Position numbers and translations under genes: made by a program
NCBI GenBank assembly: GCA_016207605.1
Contig: JACQPJ010000028.1
Location: 1-48,328, forward strand
Source of the DNA: Elusimicrobiota bacterium
Lineage (GTDB): Bacteria > Elusimicrobiota > Elusimicrobia > UBA1565 > UBA9628
Length of the DNA stretch: 48,328 nucleotides
Reading direction: 5' to 3'
Shown here: in pieces, positions 1 through 9,367 of the stretch
Layout of the letters: each line of letters opens with the position of its first letter
Numbering within the stretch: the first letter of the stretch is position 1
Notes under the pieces: model-generated
Database searches by the model: none
What the model saw: only the letters and a program-made list of their open reading frames with translations
Told to the model about the DNA's origin: nothing

Positions 1-445
1 AGCCCAGGCCGGCCTGCGACGCATAAGAGCGCTCCAAAATCGGGCTCATGTCGCAGAAGGCGGCGCCGCGCGCGCCCGGGACCGCGGCCTGAAGCCAGTC
101 GCGCACCGCCTCCATGCGCCGGCGCAGGGGCTCGTGGTAGTCCGGCCGGACGGCGTAGCGCGCCAAGCGGCCGTGCCCGGGCTTGGGACCGGGCCGCCGC
201 GCCGGATCGCCGTAGGAAAAGCCGCACATCAGCACGCTGCGCGCCTCCGGCATCCAGGCGCGGATGTCATGGCGCGAAGCCGCGTTGCGGGCCATGTAGC
301 CCATGGTCCCGTGACGTCCGGCCGCGATCCAGGCGTCGTAGGCGGCGGCGTCGGGGGAGGGGGCGGCGGCGGCGATGCCGACGAGGTCGGCGCCCTCCTC
401 GCGGGCGCGGCGCTTCAGCGCGGCGGCGAGCTCGGCGGGGCTCAG
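1..445 (-). CDS. queG: epoxyqueuosine reductase QueG, N-terminal part (runs off left edge); apparent CTG start overlapping greA stop
   Basis: Minus-strand reading LSPAELAAALKRRAREEGADLVGIA...GFSYGD...RYAVRPDYHEPLRRRMEAVRDWL...CDMSPILERSYASQAGLG matches the QueG pattern (DYH...L, D..P.LER..A..AGLG). Not in the ORF track because the likely start is CTG and the ORF is open at the edge. Confidence 0.72.
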   Translation of the reverse strand, partial: MSPAELAAALKRRAREEGADLVGIAAAAPSPDAAAYDAWIAAGRHGTMGYMARNAASRHDIRAWMPEARSVLMCGFSYGDPARRPGPKPGHGRLARYAVRPDYHEPLRRRMEAVRDWLQAAVPGARGAAFCDMSPILERSYASQAGLG

Positions 446-912
446 CGGGCGCGGACGACGTTGAGAATCTTGAAGCCGCGCGGCCCGGCGGGGAGCTGGA
501 TCTCGACCGACTCCTTGGACTTGCGCCCAAGCAGGCCCTGGCCCAGCGGCGACTGCACCGAGATGCGTCCCTCCATCGGGTCGGACTCGTCCTCGCCCAC
601 CAAGGTGTACTCCACGGTGCCGCCGTCGGAGTCCTCCAAGGTCACGGTCGTGCCGATGGCCACCGTGTCCTTGGGGATGTCCATCTCATCGATGATCTTG
701 GCGCTCTGCAGCTTGTCCGAGAGGACGCCGATGCGGCCCATCACCTCGCCCATCTTCTCCTTGGCGGAGTGATACTCGGCGTTCTCCTTCAAGTCTCCCT
801 TCTCGCGCGCCTCGCCGATGTCCAGCGAGAGCTGGGTCTTCTGCTTCCTCAGCGCCGCGAGCTCCGCGGTCAGCTTGGCGTGGCCGGCGCGCGTCAAATA
901 GGTGTCGGGCAT
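442..912 (-). CDS. greA: transcription elongation factor GreA
   Basis: Full-length match to GreA: LTRAGHAKLTAELAALR..., EAREKGDLKENAEYHSAKEKMGEVMGRI, VGEDESDPMEGRISVQSPLGQGLLGRKSKE. Confidence 0.95.
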   Translation of the reverse strand: MPDTYLTRAGHAKLTAELAALRKQKTQLSLDIGEAREKGDLKENAEYHSAKEKMGEVMGRIGVLSDKLQSAKIIDEMDIPKDTVAIGTTVTLEDSDGGTVEYTLVGEDESDPMEGRISVQSPLGQGLLGRKSKESVEIQLPAGPRGFKILNVVRAR

Positions 913-951
913 ATCGTCCTGCTCTGAGGAGATTATAGCCTACAACGGACC

Positions 952-980
952 TTGACAGTGGAACCTATTTCTATTAAACT
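952..980 (+). promoter_or_regulatory. sigma70-like promoter TTGACA-N17-TAAACT upstream of the TA pair
   Basis: TTGACA at 952-957, 17-nt spacer, TAAACT (4/6 to TATAAT) at 975-980, in an AT-rich intergenic patch; GGAGGGG just before ATG at 1023. Confidence 0.55.
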
Positions 981-1022
981 TATCGTGTCATTAAAACTAG
1001 TTAATATTATTTTGGAGGGGTT

Positions 1023-1280
1023 ATGGAGTCGATGCCGCGCAACGTCAGTCGAAGGATCATGGATCGATGCGCGCATGAAAGCGCGATCGTCGTGGTTGTC
1101 CGAGGGAGGAAGCCCAGCCGGGTTTTTGGCTTGAACGAGTATTTAAAAATGCGCGAGCACCCCGGCAAAGTCAAGCCTTGGCGGCATCGACGTCAGAGCC
1201 GTGGAGGCGGCGTTGATCCATTGGGAGCCAAGTCCGGCCGGATTGTCTCGTCCCTGCGCCGCCAGGATATCTACGATTAG
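1023..1280 (+). CDS. putative antitoxin (Phd/YefM- or VapB-like) of a type II TA module
   Basis: Small ORF immediately upstream of a PIN-domain gene; VVVVRGRKPSRVFGLNEYLKMREH...DPLGAKSGRIVSSLRRQDIYD resembles antitoxin tails. Confidence 0.55.
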   Translation: MESMPRNVSRRIMDRCAHESAIVVVVRGRKPSRVFGLNEYLKMREHPGKVKPWRHRRQSRGGGVDPLGAKSGRIVSSLRRQDIYD

Positions 1281-1283
1281 GCT

Positions 1284-1751
1284 ATGACGGCCCTGCTCGA
1301 CACGAATGTTTTGGTCTATGCGGCGTGCAAGACGTCTCCGCGCTATCAGGAGGCCGCCAGGCTCGTCGACTTTGGGCTCCGACACAAAGGAGTCTTCTGC
1401 GTTGCATCCCAAAATCTCGTCGAATTCTTGTCGGTGGCGACGAGGTCGCGTTTCCTCGACCCCCCCTTGTCCGCGGAGGATGCCTGCCGCATGATCGAGC
1501 TGATGTATCGCTCGCGCCGGCTCGCAAAAATCTATCCCAAGCGGGGGACGGTGATGCGCGCGGTGCGGGAAGGCCGCCACGCGGCGGTCACCGGCGCGCG
1601 CTGGTTCGATTTATTTCTAGCGGCGACCATGAGGGATGCGGGAGTACACGTGATCATCACTGAGAACGCGCGTGACTTCGAGCGCATTCCGGGGATTTCC
1701 GTGCAGTCCGTCGCCGATGCATCCGCGGCGTTGGATCGGCGCCTCTTTTAG
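1284..1751 (+). CDS. PIN-domain toxin, VapC-like
   Basis: MTALLDTNVLVYAAC...NLVEFLSVATR...WFDLFLAATMRDAGVHVIITENARDFERIPGI: PIN-domain acidic residues and order. Confidence 0.85.
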   Translation: MTALLDTNVLVYAACKTSPRYQEAARLVDFGLRHKGVFCVASQNLVEFLSVATRSRFLDPPLSAEDACRMIELMYRSRRLAKIYPKRGTVMRAVREGRHAAVTGARWFDLFLAATMRDAGVHVIITENARDFERIPGISVQSVADASAALDRRLF

Positions 1752-2302
1752 AAGAACCGCCCGTCGCGCCGGGCGCGGGCGAATTCGCGCAGCAGCGCCC
1801 TGAGCACGGGCCGGGCGCCGACGCGGCGCCCGGTCAGCGCCTTGAGGCTGGCCGCGCGCCGGAGCGGCGGGTCGTTGTCCACGTTGACGCCCACGCCGAC
1901 CAGCAGCCAGTGCAGGGCGCGCGAGTCGCCCGCCGCCTCGCAGAGTATGCCGCACAGCTTGCGCCACCGTCCGTCCTTGCCGCGCGCGAGCACGTCGTTG
2001 GGCGGCTTGACCGCGGTTTCGACGCCGAAGCCGGCCAGGGCCTTGGCCGCGGCTGCCCCGCAGGCCAGAGACAATTCGCCCAGCCGCTCGGGCGCGAAGC
2101 GCGGCCGCAGGAGCCAGGTGAAGTAGACCCCGCCCTCCGGCGAGCGCCAGCGCCGCCCCAGCCGGCCCCGCCCGGCGCTCTGGCGCAGGGCCCAGACCAA
2201 GGTCCCGTCGGGCGCTCCCGCCTCGGCCAAGCGCCGCGCCTCGAGCTGGGTCGAGTCCGCCTGATCCAGCCGCACCAGGCGGCTTACGCCCGCCGGCTTC
2301 AC
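1748..2302 (-). CDS. birA: biotin--[acetyl-CoA-carboxylase] ligase
   Basis: DQADSTQLEARRLAEAGAPDGTLVWALRQSAGRGRLGRRWRSPEGGVYFTWLLRP; VKPPNDVL; LVGVGVNVDN. Confidence 0.92.
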   Translation of the reverse strand: MKPAGVSRLVRLDQADSTQLEARRLAEAGAPDGTLVWALRQSAGRGRLGRRWRSPEGGVYFTWLLRPRFAPERLGELSLACGAAAAKALAGFGVETAVKPPNDVLARGKDGRWRKLCGILCEAAGDSRALHWLLVGVGVNVDNDPPLRRAASLKALTGRRVGARPVLRALLREFARARRDGRFF

Positions 2303-3144
2303 GCGAGGTCCAGCCCCAGGTCCAGCGCCGGCGCGCTGTGCGTGATCGCCCCGACCGAGATTCGATCCGGCCCGAGTCTTGCCAGGCCGCGGATGTTGTT
2401 AAGATTGATCCCGCCCGAAATTTCGATGAGGATCTTTTTTCCGGCCGTTCGTATCCGTTTTATCTCGCGGCGCAAGAGCGCGGCTCCCATGTTGTCGAGC
2501 AAGATCACGTCGGGCTTCAGCGAGATCGCGGCCTTCACCTGCGCGGAAGAATCACACTCGATGATGAGCGGAATGCCGGGCTGCTCGCGGCGCAAAAGCG
2601 CCACGTCCTTGGCCAGCGATTTCCCGCCATAGTGGTTGTCCTTCACCATCACCGCGTCATACAAGCCTAAGCGATGATTGACCCCGCCGCCGCAGGCCAC
2701 CGCGTACTTGTCCAGCGCCCGCCAGCCGGGCAAAGTCTTGCGCGTATCCAAAATCTTGGCGCGCGTCCCGCGCGCCGCGTCCGCGAACCGCCTCGTCAGC
2801 GTCGCCACGCCCGACATGCGCTGGAGGAAGTTGAGCGCGGTCCTCTCCGCCGTCAAAATCCCGCGCCCGCCCTCGATTGTCATCACCGCCTGCCCCGCCT
2901 TCACCCGCGCGCCGTCGCGGACCAAGGCGCGGACCCGCGCTCGCGGCTCGCAGGCCTTGAACGCCGCCGCCGCGACCTCCAGCCCGCAGACCACTCCCGG
3001 CTCCCGCGCGGCGATCTTCCCGCGCAGGCGCGCATTCGAAGGCACGAAAAACCGCGTGGTCAGGTCGCCTTCACGGCCCAGGTCTTCCTTGAGCGCGGCG
3101 CGCAGCAGGGGCTGATAATCATTTGGGGAAAGATGCGGACTCAC
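2299..3144 (-). CDS. nadC: nicotinate-nucleotide pyrophosphorylase (carboxylating)
   Basis: EDLGREGDLTTRFF; ERTALNFLQRMSGVATLTRRF; ILDTRKTLPGWRALDKYAVACGGGVNHRLGLYDAVMVKDNH. Confidence 0.95.
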   Translation of the reverse strand: MSPHLSPNDYQPLLRAALKEDLGREGDLTTRFFVPSNARLRGKIAAREPGVVCGLEVAAAAFKACEPRARVRALVRDGARVKAGQAVMTIEGGRGILTAERTALNFLQRMSGVATLTRRFADAARGTRAKILDTRKTLPGWRALDKYAVACGGGVNHRLGLYDAVMVKDNHYGGKSLAKDVALLRREQPGIPLIIECDSSAQVKAAISLKPDVILLDNMGAALLRREIKRIRTAGKKILIEISGGINLNNIRGLARLGPDRISVGAITHSAPALDLGLDLA

Positions 3145-3198
3145 AGGACCGATCTTAGCGCTTCATGTTTCGCCGCGTCCACGTCAAAAAGACCGGCG

Positions 3199-4581
3199 TC
3201 AGCGCCAAAACGTTCCGGCGGCTTGGGCGACGAGCGTCTGGTACGTCTCCTCGGCCGTTCTTTCGGCCGCGATCAGTCCCTGGGACAGCTCATGCAGCCT
3301 GTTCGCGTTTGGATATCTCCGCGCCGCCTCTTCGCGCAGCTGCAGGACGATGCCTTGCGCCGCACGGATGAAGGGAGAGAGCGCGCGGGCCTTGGCCCAG
3401 GCGGCTCGTCTCAGCGGCTGGTCGGGCCTGCCGAGTCCGCGCCACGGGATGGGCAAGGTCAGCGTCGCGGAGGGAAGGTCCACGACCCGGAAGGCCTTCG
3501 GGAAAAAAGCGGTCGCGAGGTTGCCGGGCGCCTGCCGCAGCCTCCGTCCGACGCGGCGCCAGTCCACTCCCAGCCAGGTCCGCGCGGGGGGCGGCGCGAC
3601 GACCGGCCCGAAACTAGACGTCATGGCTTCCAGCTGGATTTCCGACGCCTCCAGCAGTTGGGAAAAAGTATCGAGGGCGTTCTCGAGTGCGCCGCCGATC
3701 AGGAAAGCCTCGTAGCTCAGGATCGGAGACCGCATGAATCGGATCAGCAGCTCGAGATCGAAGGCGTGGGTCGAGAGCTCCTCGAAGGAAAAAAATCTTT
3801 CATAAAAGCGGCCGGCCGTGAGGGCCGCCGCCTTCGCCTCGAGGCCGCCGTGGAAGGGGCTGATGTCGCCGCCATCGCGCCGCCGCGCGAACCACGCGTG
3901 CCGCAGCTCGTGGGCGATCGCGATCCCGCCGAAGGGCGTGGCCGGGGGCGGCAGTATGATCGCGCGCGCGGCGTGCCGATCTCCCCTCTGGAAAACGGCC
4001 TTGGTTCCCTTCGCGTATCGCGCGAAGGCTTGGCCCGCGTCGTAGACCAGCGCCGTTTCGTAGGCGGCGCGCGCTCGCGCGGCCAGGCCGTTGAGCTCCG
4101 ACCCCGATTCGAGGGGCCGGACCGCGAGCCGTCCGCTCTCCTCGCCCAGGCCGTCGTAGACCACGCCGGCCGATCCCAGCCACGCGGCGATCGCCTGGCG
4201 CAAGGGCCTGGGGTTGTGTTTTCTCCTCCTGCTCGAGCGGATCCGGCGGAGCGCCGCCGCGGCGGTCCTGCGATAACCAAGGAGAGCCTGGGGGGAAGAC
4301 TCGATGCGGCGGAATCCGGGCAGGTCCAGAGTCCGTTTCGATACGGCGGGCGCGGTGAGAATCGGCATCAGCGGCATGGGAATGGCGGTCAGGGCGAGCG
4401 AAAACGCGGGCGCGGGCAGCGGCGCGAGGACGGGAATGCTCAGGGCGTCCGGCAGGGCGGGCACGAAGGACGCGCCTCCCGCCTCCAAAGGCGCCTCGAC
4501 CGCGAGATTCCCGCCCTTGGCGGCCGCGGAAACCGCCAAGCCGAGCCCCAGCGGCACAACGGCGCAGACTCGACGCCTCAC
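3199..4581 (-). CDS. secreted putative zinc metallopeptidase with HExxH-type motif
   Basis: Signal-like N-terminus MRRRVCAVVPLGLGLAVSAAAKG, Pro/Ala-rich region, then GGIAIAHELRHAWFARR...GGLEAKAAALTAGRFYERFF. Confidence 0.6.
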   Translation of the reverse strand: MRRRVCAVVPLGLGLAVSAAAKGGNLAVEAPLEAGGASFVPALPDALSIPVLAPLPAPAFSLALTAIPMPLMPILTAPAVSKRTLDLPGFRRIESSPQALLGYRRTAAAALRRIRSSRRRKHNPRPLRQAIAAWLGSAGVVYDGLGEESGRLAVRPLESGSELNGLAARARAAYETALVYDAGQAFARYAKGTKAVFQRGDRHAARAIILPPPATPFGGIAIAHELRHAWFARRRDGGDISPFHGGLEAKAAALTAGRFYERFFSFEELSTHAFDLELLIRFMRSPILSYEAFLIGGALENALDTFSQLLEASEIQLEAMTSSFGPVVAPPPARTWLGVDWRRVGRRLRQAPGNLATAFFPKAFRVVDLPSATLTLPIPWRGLGRPDQPLRRAAWAKARALSPFIRAAQGIVLQLREEAARRYPNANRLHELSQGLIAAERTAEETYQTLVAQAAGTFWR

Positions 4582-6581
4582 GGAGCCTTGGCCTTGGCGC
4601 GGGAGGCGGACATGGCCTTGAGCTCGAAGAGCTGGTCGCGCAGGAGGGCGGCGGCCTCGAAGTCGAGGGCGTCGGCGGCGGCGCGCATGCGAGACTCGAT
4701 CTCCTCGACCAGGACGGGAAGGTCCTTGGGCGAGAGGGGGCGCTCGGCGTCGCGCAGGAGCAGAAGGCCTTCGCGCTTGGCGGCGCTTTGGAACTCGTCG
4801 AGCTCGGCGACGGCCTTGACGATGCCGCGCGGCGTGATGCCGTGTTTTGCGTTGTAGGCGGCCTGCTTGCGGCGGCGGCGGCCCATCTCGCCCAAGGCGC
4901 GGCGCATGGAGCCGGTGGACTCGTCGGCGTAGAGCACGACCTGGCCGCCAACGTGGCGCGCGGCGCGGCCGGCGATCTGGATCAGCGTGGTCTCGGAACG
5001 CAGGAAGCCCTCATGGTCGGCGCCGAGTATGGCGACCAAGGACACCTCGGGCAGGTCCAGGCCCTCGCGCAGAAGGTTGATGCCGACCAGGACGTCGAAG
5101 GCGCCCTGCCTCAGCTCCTGGAGAATCTGCACGCGCTCCAGGCTGTCGATGTCCGAATGGAGGTAGCGGGCGCGCACGCCTTTGGTGAGCAAAAATTGGG
5201 AAAGGTCCTCGGCCGTGCGCTTTGTGAGCGTCGTGATCAGCGCGCGCTCTTTTTTCCCGGCGCGCTCCTTGAGGCGCGCGAGAAGGTCGTCGAGCTGGCC
5301 CTCCGTGGGGCGCACGAGGGTCTCGGGGTCGATGAGGCCGGTGGGGCGCACGACCATCTCGGCGATCTCGCCGGCGCTTTTCTTGAGCTCGTAGGGGCCG
5401 GGGGTGGCGGAGACGAAGACGGTCTGGCCGGCCAGGGCCTCGAACTCCGCGAACTTCAAGGGGCGGTTGTCGAGCGCGGAGGGCAGGCGGAAGCCGAAGT
5501 CCACCAAGGTCTGCTTGCGCGCGCGGTCGCCCTGGTACATGCCCCCGATCTGGGGCACGGTCACGTGCGACTCGTCAACGAACAGGAGATAATCCTTGGG
5601 AAAAAAGTCCATGAGGCAATTGGGCCGCGCGCCGGGCGGCTGGCCGGAAAGGGGGCGGGAGTAGTTCTCGATGCCGTGGCAGAAGCCGATCTCGCGCAGC
5701 ATTTCCATGTCGTAGCGGGTCCGCTGTTCCAGACGCTGGGCTTCTAAAAGTTTGCCTTCCTTCTTGAAGAAGGCCAGGCGCCCGGCCAGTTCCGCCTCGA
5801 TGGCCTTGATCGCGCGCGCGCGTTCGGGGCCGTCGGTGACGAAGTGCTTGGCGGGGTAGACCCACTCGCGCTCAAGGTCCTTGAGCTTGGCGCCGGTGAG
5901 AGGATCGAACTCGGCCAGGCTCGTCACGACGCCGTCCTCCAGCGTCGCGCGCAGGGCCGTCTCCATGTAAGCCGGAAAAATGTCAATCACGCCGCCCTTG
6001 GCGCGGAACTTGCCGCGGACGAACTCGACCTCGTTGCGTTCGTAATGGATGGCGACAAGCTTGGCCAGCAGCTCCTCCCGCGACGTCCTCCAGCCCACCT
6101 CCAGCGGCACGGCGCTTCCGCCGTAGGCCTCGGGCGAGCCGATGTTGTAGATGCAGGACACCGAGGCCACCACGATCACGTCGCGCCGCGCCAGCAAAGA
6201 GCTGGTGCACTTCAGGCGCAGGCGGTCGATGCGGTCGTTGATGGAGGAGTCCTTTTCGATATAGGTGTCGGTGGAGGGGACGTAGGCCTCCGGCTGGTAG
6301 TAGTCGTAGTAGGAGATGAAGTACTCGACGGCGTTGTCCGGGAAGAAGGCCTTGAACTCGGCGTAGAGCTGGGCAGCCAGGACTTTGTTTGGGGAAATAA
6401 CCAGCGCGGGGCGGTCCAGGCGCTCGATCACGCTGGCCGCGGCGAAGGTCTTGCCCGAGCCGGTCACGCCCAGCAGGGTCTGCGCCGGCGCGCCCTCCTT
6501 CAGGCGGCGCGTCAGGGCCGCGATCGCCTCGGGCTGGTCGCCGGCGGGCTTGAAGGGGGAGCGGAGGCGGAAGGCGCCCAC
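4578..6581 (-). CDS. uvrB: excinuclease ABC subunit B
   Basis: LLGVTGSGKTF, YYDYYQPEAYVP, DSSINDRIDRLR, VFVSATPGPYE, GINLLREGLDLPEVSLVAILGADHEGFLRSE, C-terminal UVR motif. Confidence 0.97.
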   Translation of the reverse strand: MGAFRLRSPFKPAGDQPEAIAALTRRLKEGAPAQTLLGVTGSGKTFAAASVIERLDRPALVISPNKVLAAQLYAEFKAFFPDNAVEYFISYYDYYQPEAYVPSTDTYIEKDSSINDRIDRLRLKCTSSLLARRDVIVVASVSCIYNIGSPEAYGGSAVPLEVGWRTSREELLAKLVAIHYERNEVEFVRGKFRAKGGVIDIFPAYMETALRATLEDGVVTSLAEFDPLTGAKLKDLEREWVYPAKHFVTDGPERARAIKAIEAELAGRLAFFKKEGKLLEAQRLEQRTRYDMEMLREIGFCHGIENYSRPLSGQPPGARPNCLMDFFPKDYLLFVDESHVTVPQIGGMYQGDRARKQTLVDFGFRLPSALDNRPLKFAEFEALAGQTVFVSATPGPYELKKSAGEIAEMVVRPTGLIDPETLVRPTEGQLDDLLARLKERAGKKERALITTLTKRTAEDLSQFLLTKGVRARYLHSDIDSLERVQILQELRQGAFDVLVGINLLREGLDLPEVSLVAILGADHEGFLRSETTLIQIAGRAARHVGGQVVLYADESTGSMRRALGEMGRRRRKQAAYNAKHGITPRGIVKAVAELDEFQSAAKREGLLLLRDAERPLSPKDLPVLVEEIESRMRAAADALDFEAAALLRDQLFELKAMSASRAKAKAP

Positions 6582-6584
6582 GGC

Positions 6585-7049
6585 TCAGCGCCGGGCCGGG
6601 GGCGCCTGGGCCACCGGGCCCCGGACGCGGACCAGCGTGCGCTCTCCGTCGAGGGCGTTGGCCTCGATCTTGAACCGGTCCGCGCCGCCCACGACCGCCA
6701 GCGTCGCCAGGTCCAGGTGCCCGGCCATGCGCGCCCTCAGCGCCGGCCCGTCGGGCGCGATCGAGAGCAGGGCGTCGAGCCCGTCGGCGTAGACGCCCCA
6801 GGCCCTCTTGTAGCGCTCCTGGAGCCCGTAGAGCGCCATCACGTCCTGGACCGTCTCGTAGCGCCGCAGGGCGGCCTCGTAGCGCGGCTCCAGCCGGAGG
6901 CGCCAGACCAGGGCCCCGGCGCCCAGCCCCGCCGCCAGCCCGGCTGCCGCCGCCGCCAGGACGAGCGCGCTCAGCCGGCGCGGCTTTTCCGTCGGGGGCG
7001 CGGCGGCGTCCATGCCCGTCATTATGGAACGCCCGGCTCCGGCTGTCAA
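6585..7049 (-). CDS. hypothetical single-TM protein
   Basis: ORF with hydrophobic segment ALVLAAAAAGLAAGLGAGALVW; in the gap upstream of uvrB. Confidence 0.5.
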   Translation of the reverse strand: MTAGAGRSIMTGMDAAAPPTEKPRRLSALVLAAAAAGLAAGLGAGALVWRLRLEPRYEAALRRYETVQDVMALYGLQERYKRAWGVYADGLDALLSIAPDGPALRARMAGHLDLATLAVVGGADRFKIEANALDGERTLVRVRGPVAQAPPARR

Positions 7050-7148
7050 GCAGGGACGAAGGGCCCAAATCCGCCTGGGTCCTTTGGCCTAGGCCGTCTA
7101 GGACTCTCGGCCCAGGCGGCGGATGGGGGGATGTGCTACCGTAAGGGC

Positions 7149-7487
7149 ATGGAAGGGGGCGATCTCTTCGTCCGGTTCGTGATCACGGCCGCGCTCGGGC
7201 TCGCGGGTCTGGGCATGGTCCTGACCACTCTCTTCGACGGCGTCCTGGCCGATTGGGACCTGCCCCGCGACCTGCGCCAGTGGTGGCGCCGCTTCTCCCT
7301 CCTGCCCCATCCGGGCGGGTCCGTGCGCGCCGAGGACATCCTGCTGGAGATCGAGCTGTCCCAGCGCGAGGGCCGCTACCAGCGCCCGCCCGCCGCGTCC
7401 CTGGACCGCCGCCGCGAGGCCTTGCGCGACCTGCGCGAGGCCGAGGTCCGTCTCTCCGAGCCGGTCCCGGCCGCCGCCCAAGCCTGA
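7149..7487 (+). CDS. hypothetical small membrane protein
   Basis: MEGGDLFVRFVITAALGLAGLGMVLTTLFDGVLADWDLPRDLRQWW; in-frame start within the long ORF 5844..7487. Confidence 0.5.
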   Translation: MEGGDLFVRFVITAALGLAGLGMVLTTLFDGVLADWDLPRDLRQWWRRFSLLPHPGGSVRAEDILLEIELSQREGRYQRPPAASLDRRREALRDLREAEVRLSEPVPAAAQA

Positions 7488-7523
7488 CGCGTCCGCCCGC
7501 CGAAGTCGTATAATCGCTCCCCA

Positions 7524-8183
7524 ATGTCCCTGCAGGGCGACGTCGAGACGCGCTGTCCCTCCTGCGGCCGGGAGTTCGAGGCGCCGGTGTGGAGCTTCGT
7601 GCACGGCGGCCGGGACGAGGCCCTGCGCGAGCGCGTCAAGGCGCGCGAGTGCAACCTGCTTCTCTGCCCGGCCTGCGAGGCGGCCTTCACGCCCGAGGTC
7701 CCCTGGGTCTACTACGAGCCGGAGGCCGAGATCCTGGCCTTCGTTTTCCCCGAGTCCTTCCGCGCCGAGGAGGCGCGCTGGCGCGGCAAGATGCGCGAGG
7801 ACTTCGCGCAGATGCGCGGGCTCCTGGGCGATCGCCTGCCCGTGGACCTGGAGCCGGAGGTGTACTTCGGCTCGGAGGGGCTGGCCGAACTGCTTGAGGC
7901 CGAGGATTGGCGGCGCGACGAGCGCGACGTGATGGAGCACTATGCCCGGGAGCTGGGGCTCTCGCTCTACCGCGCCAGTCCGCGCTGGGCGCGCGCGCAC
8001 GCCGCCCCCTCCGAGCTGCCCTACCGCGGCGGCGGCCGCGCCACGCGCGCGGCGCTCCTGGAGGGCCTCAAGGCCCTGGTCGCGGCCAACGACCGGCTCG
8101 CGGCCTGGTCGGACTACCTGGCGGCGCTTGAGAAGGACGCCGCCGCGGGCCCGCCGCCGCCCGCGGCGGCGGCATTCCGTTGA
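7524..8183 (+). CDS. CpXC domain protein
   Basis: RCPSCGREFEAPVWSFVHGGRDEALRERVKARECNLLLCPACEAAFTPEVPWVYYEPEAEILAFVFPE: CpxC pairs typical of the CpXC family. Confidence 0.75.
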   Translation: MSLQGDVETRCPSCGREFEAPVWSFVHGGRDEALRERVKARECNLLLCPACEAAFTPEVPWVYYEPEAEILAFVFPESFRAEEARWRGKMREDFAQMRGLLGDRLPVDLEPEVYFGSEGLAELLEAEDWRRDERDVMEHYARELGLSLYRASPRWARAHAAPSELPYRGGGRATRAALLEGLKALVAANDRLAAWSDYLAALEKDAAAGPPPPAAAAFR

Positions 8184-9355
8184 GCGCCCGCCCCGGCCTC
8201 GCCGTCCCCGCGCCCGCCGCGCGTCTGCTGGCGCCGCTGGCCGCCGAGGCGCGCCGCCGGGGGCTTGCGCTCTACGCCGTGGGCGGCTGCGTGCGCGACT
8301 GGCTGCTGGGCCGGCCGACCCTCGACCTGGATCTGGCCGTCGCCGGAGATCCGGACCCGATCGCGCGGGTCTGCGGCCGTCTCGTCGGCGGCAGGCCCGA
8401 GCCCTTCGGCCGCTTCGGGACGCGCCGCGTCGTCGGCCCGCGTTGGCGCGTGGACGTCGCCGCCACCCGGACGGAAGCCTACCCCGAGCCCGCCGCGCTG
8501 CCCGTCGTGGCCGCGACGGGCGTGCCCATCGAGCAGGACCTGCTCCGCCGCGACTTCACGATCAACAGCCTGGCCGCGCGCCTGGACGACGGCTCGCGCG
8601 CGCTCGCGGATCCTTGCGGCGGCCTGCGCGACTTGAAGGCGCGCATGGTCCGCGTCCTGCACGCCGACAGCTTCCGCGACGACCCCACCCGCGTCTTTCG
8701 CGCCGCGCGGTTTTTAGGGCGTTTTCGCTTCCGTCCCGCGCCGGGGCTCGTCGCGCGGGCGCGCGCCGCCCTTAAGGCGGGCCATGCCGCCCGTCTCTCG
8801 CGCCGCCGCCTGCTTCACGAGCTGGTCTGCCTGCTCGGCGAGAAGGACCCGCGTCCCGCCTTCGCCCTTCTTGCGCGCTGGGGCTATCTTTCGCTGTTCC
8901 ATCCGAAATTCCCAGCGCGCGCGGCGCTGCCGCCGGGCGTCGAGCCGCGCCTGGCCGCGCTGGCCCTGGCGCTGGGCCCCGAGAAGGGCCGCGACTTCGC
9001 GGATTCGTTTCCCTTCGAGCGCCGCTTTCGCGTCCGATTGCATGAGGCGTTGGCGCTCGCGTTCTCCGACAAGGCGCCGCGGGCCGCGCCGGACTCCCTG
9101 GCCCTGGCGGCCGCGCGCCGCGCGCTCCCCCGTCTGCCGCTCGCCGCCCTCAAGCCCTGCTTCCTGCGCGGCGAGGACCTGATCAAGGCCGCCCTCAAGC
9201 CCGGCCCGTCCTTCCATCGGATATTGGACGAGGCCGCCCGTTTGCAGCGCGCCGGCCGCCTCAAGTCCCGCGCCGCGGCCCTGGCCTGGCTGCGCGCAGA
9301 CGCCCCGCATAAGCGCGGATGGAATCAACTGGAAAACCCGTCGGGGAAAGGCTAA
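8180..9355 (+). CDS. CCA tRNA nucleotidyltransferase / poly(A) polymerase family
   Basis: LYAVGGCVRDWLLGRPTLDLDLAVAGD...LLRRDFTINSLAARLDDG...DPTRVFRAARFLGRF. Confidence 0.88.
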   Translation: MSARPGLAVPAPAARLLAPLAAEARRRGLALYAVGGCVRDWLLGRPTLDLDLAVAGDPDPIARVCGRLVGGRPEPFGRFGTRRVVGPRWRVDVAATRTEAYPEPAALPVVAATGVPIEQDLLRRDFTINSLAARLDDGSRALADPCGGLRDLKARMVRVLHADSFRDDPTRVFRAARFLGRFRFRPAPGLVARARAALKAGHAARLSRRRLLHELVCLLGEKDPRPAFALLARWGYLSLFHPKFPARAALPPGVEPRLAALALALGPEKGRDFADSFPFERRFRVRLHEALALAFSDKAPRAAPDSLALAAARRALPRLPLAALKPCFLRGEDLIKAALKPGPSFHRILDEAARLQRAGRLKSRAAALAWLRADAPHKRGWNQLENPSGKG

Positions 9356-9367
9356 AATCCCGGCGCA

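Noticed and set aside
952-1134. 60-aa + strand ORF overlapping the promoter of the TA pair
   Set aside because: No SD or homology; begins inside the -35 element and overlaps the more plausible antitoxin frame.
2674-4857. 727-aa + strand ORF and other long ORFs antisense to nadC, the metalloprotease and uvrB
   Set aside because: High-GC shadow ORF: Arg/Gly/Ala-rich, no domain, and antisense to well-supported genes.
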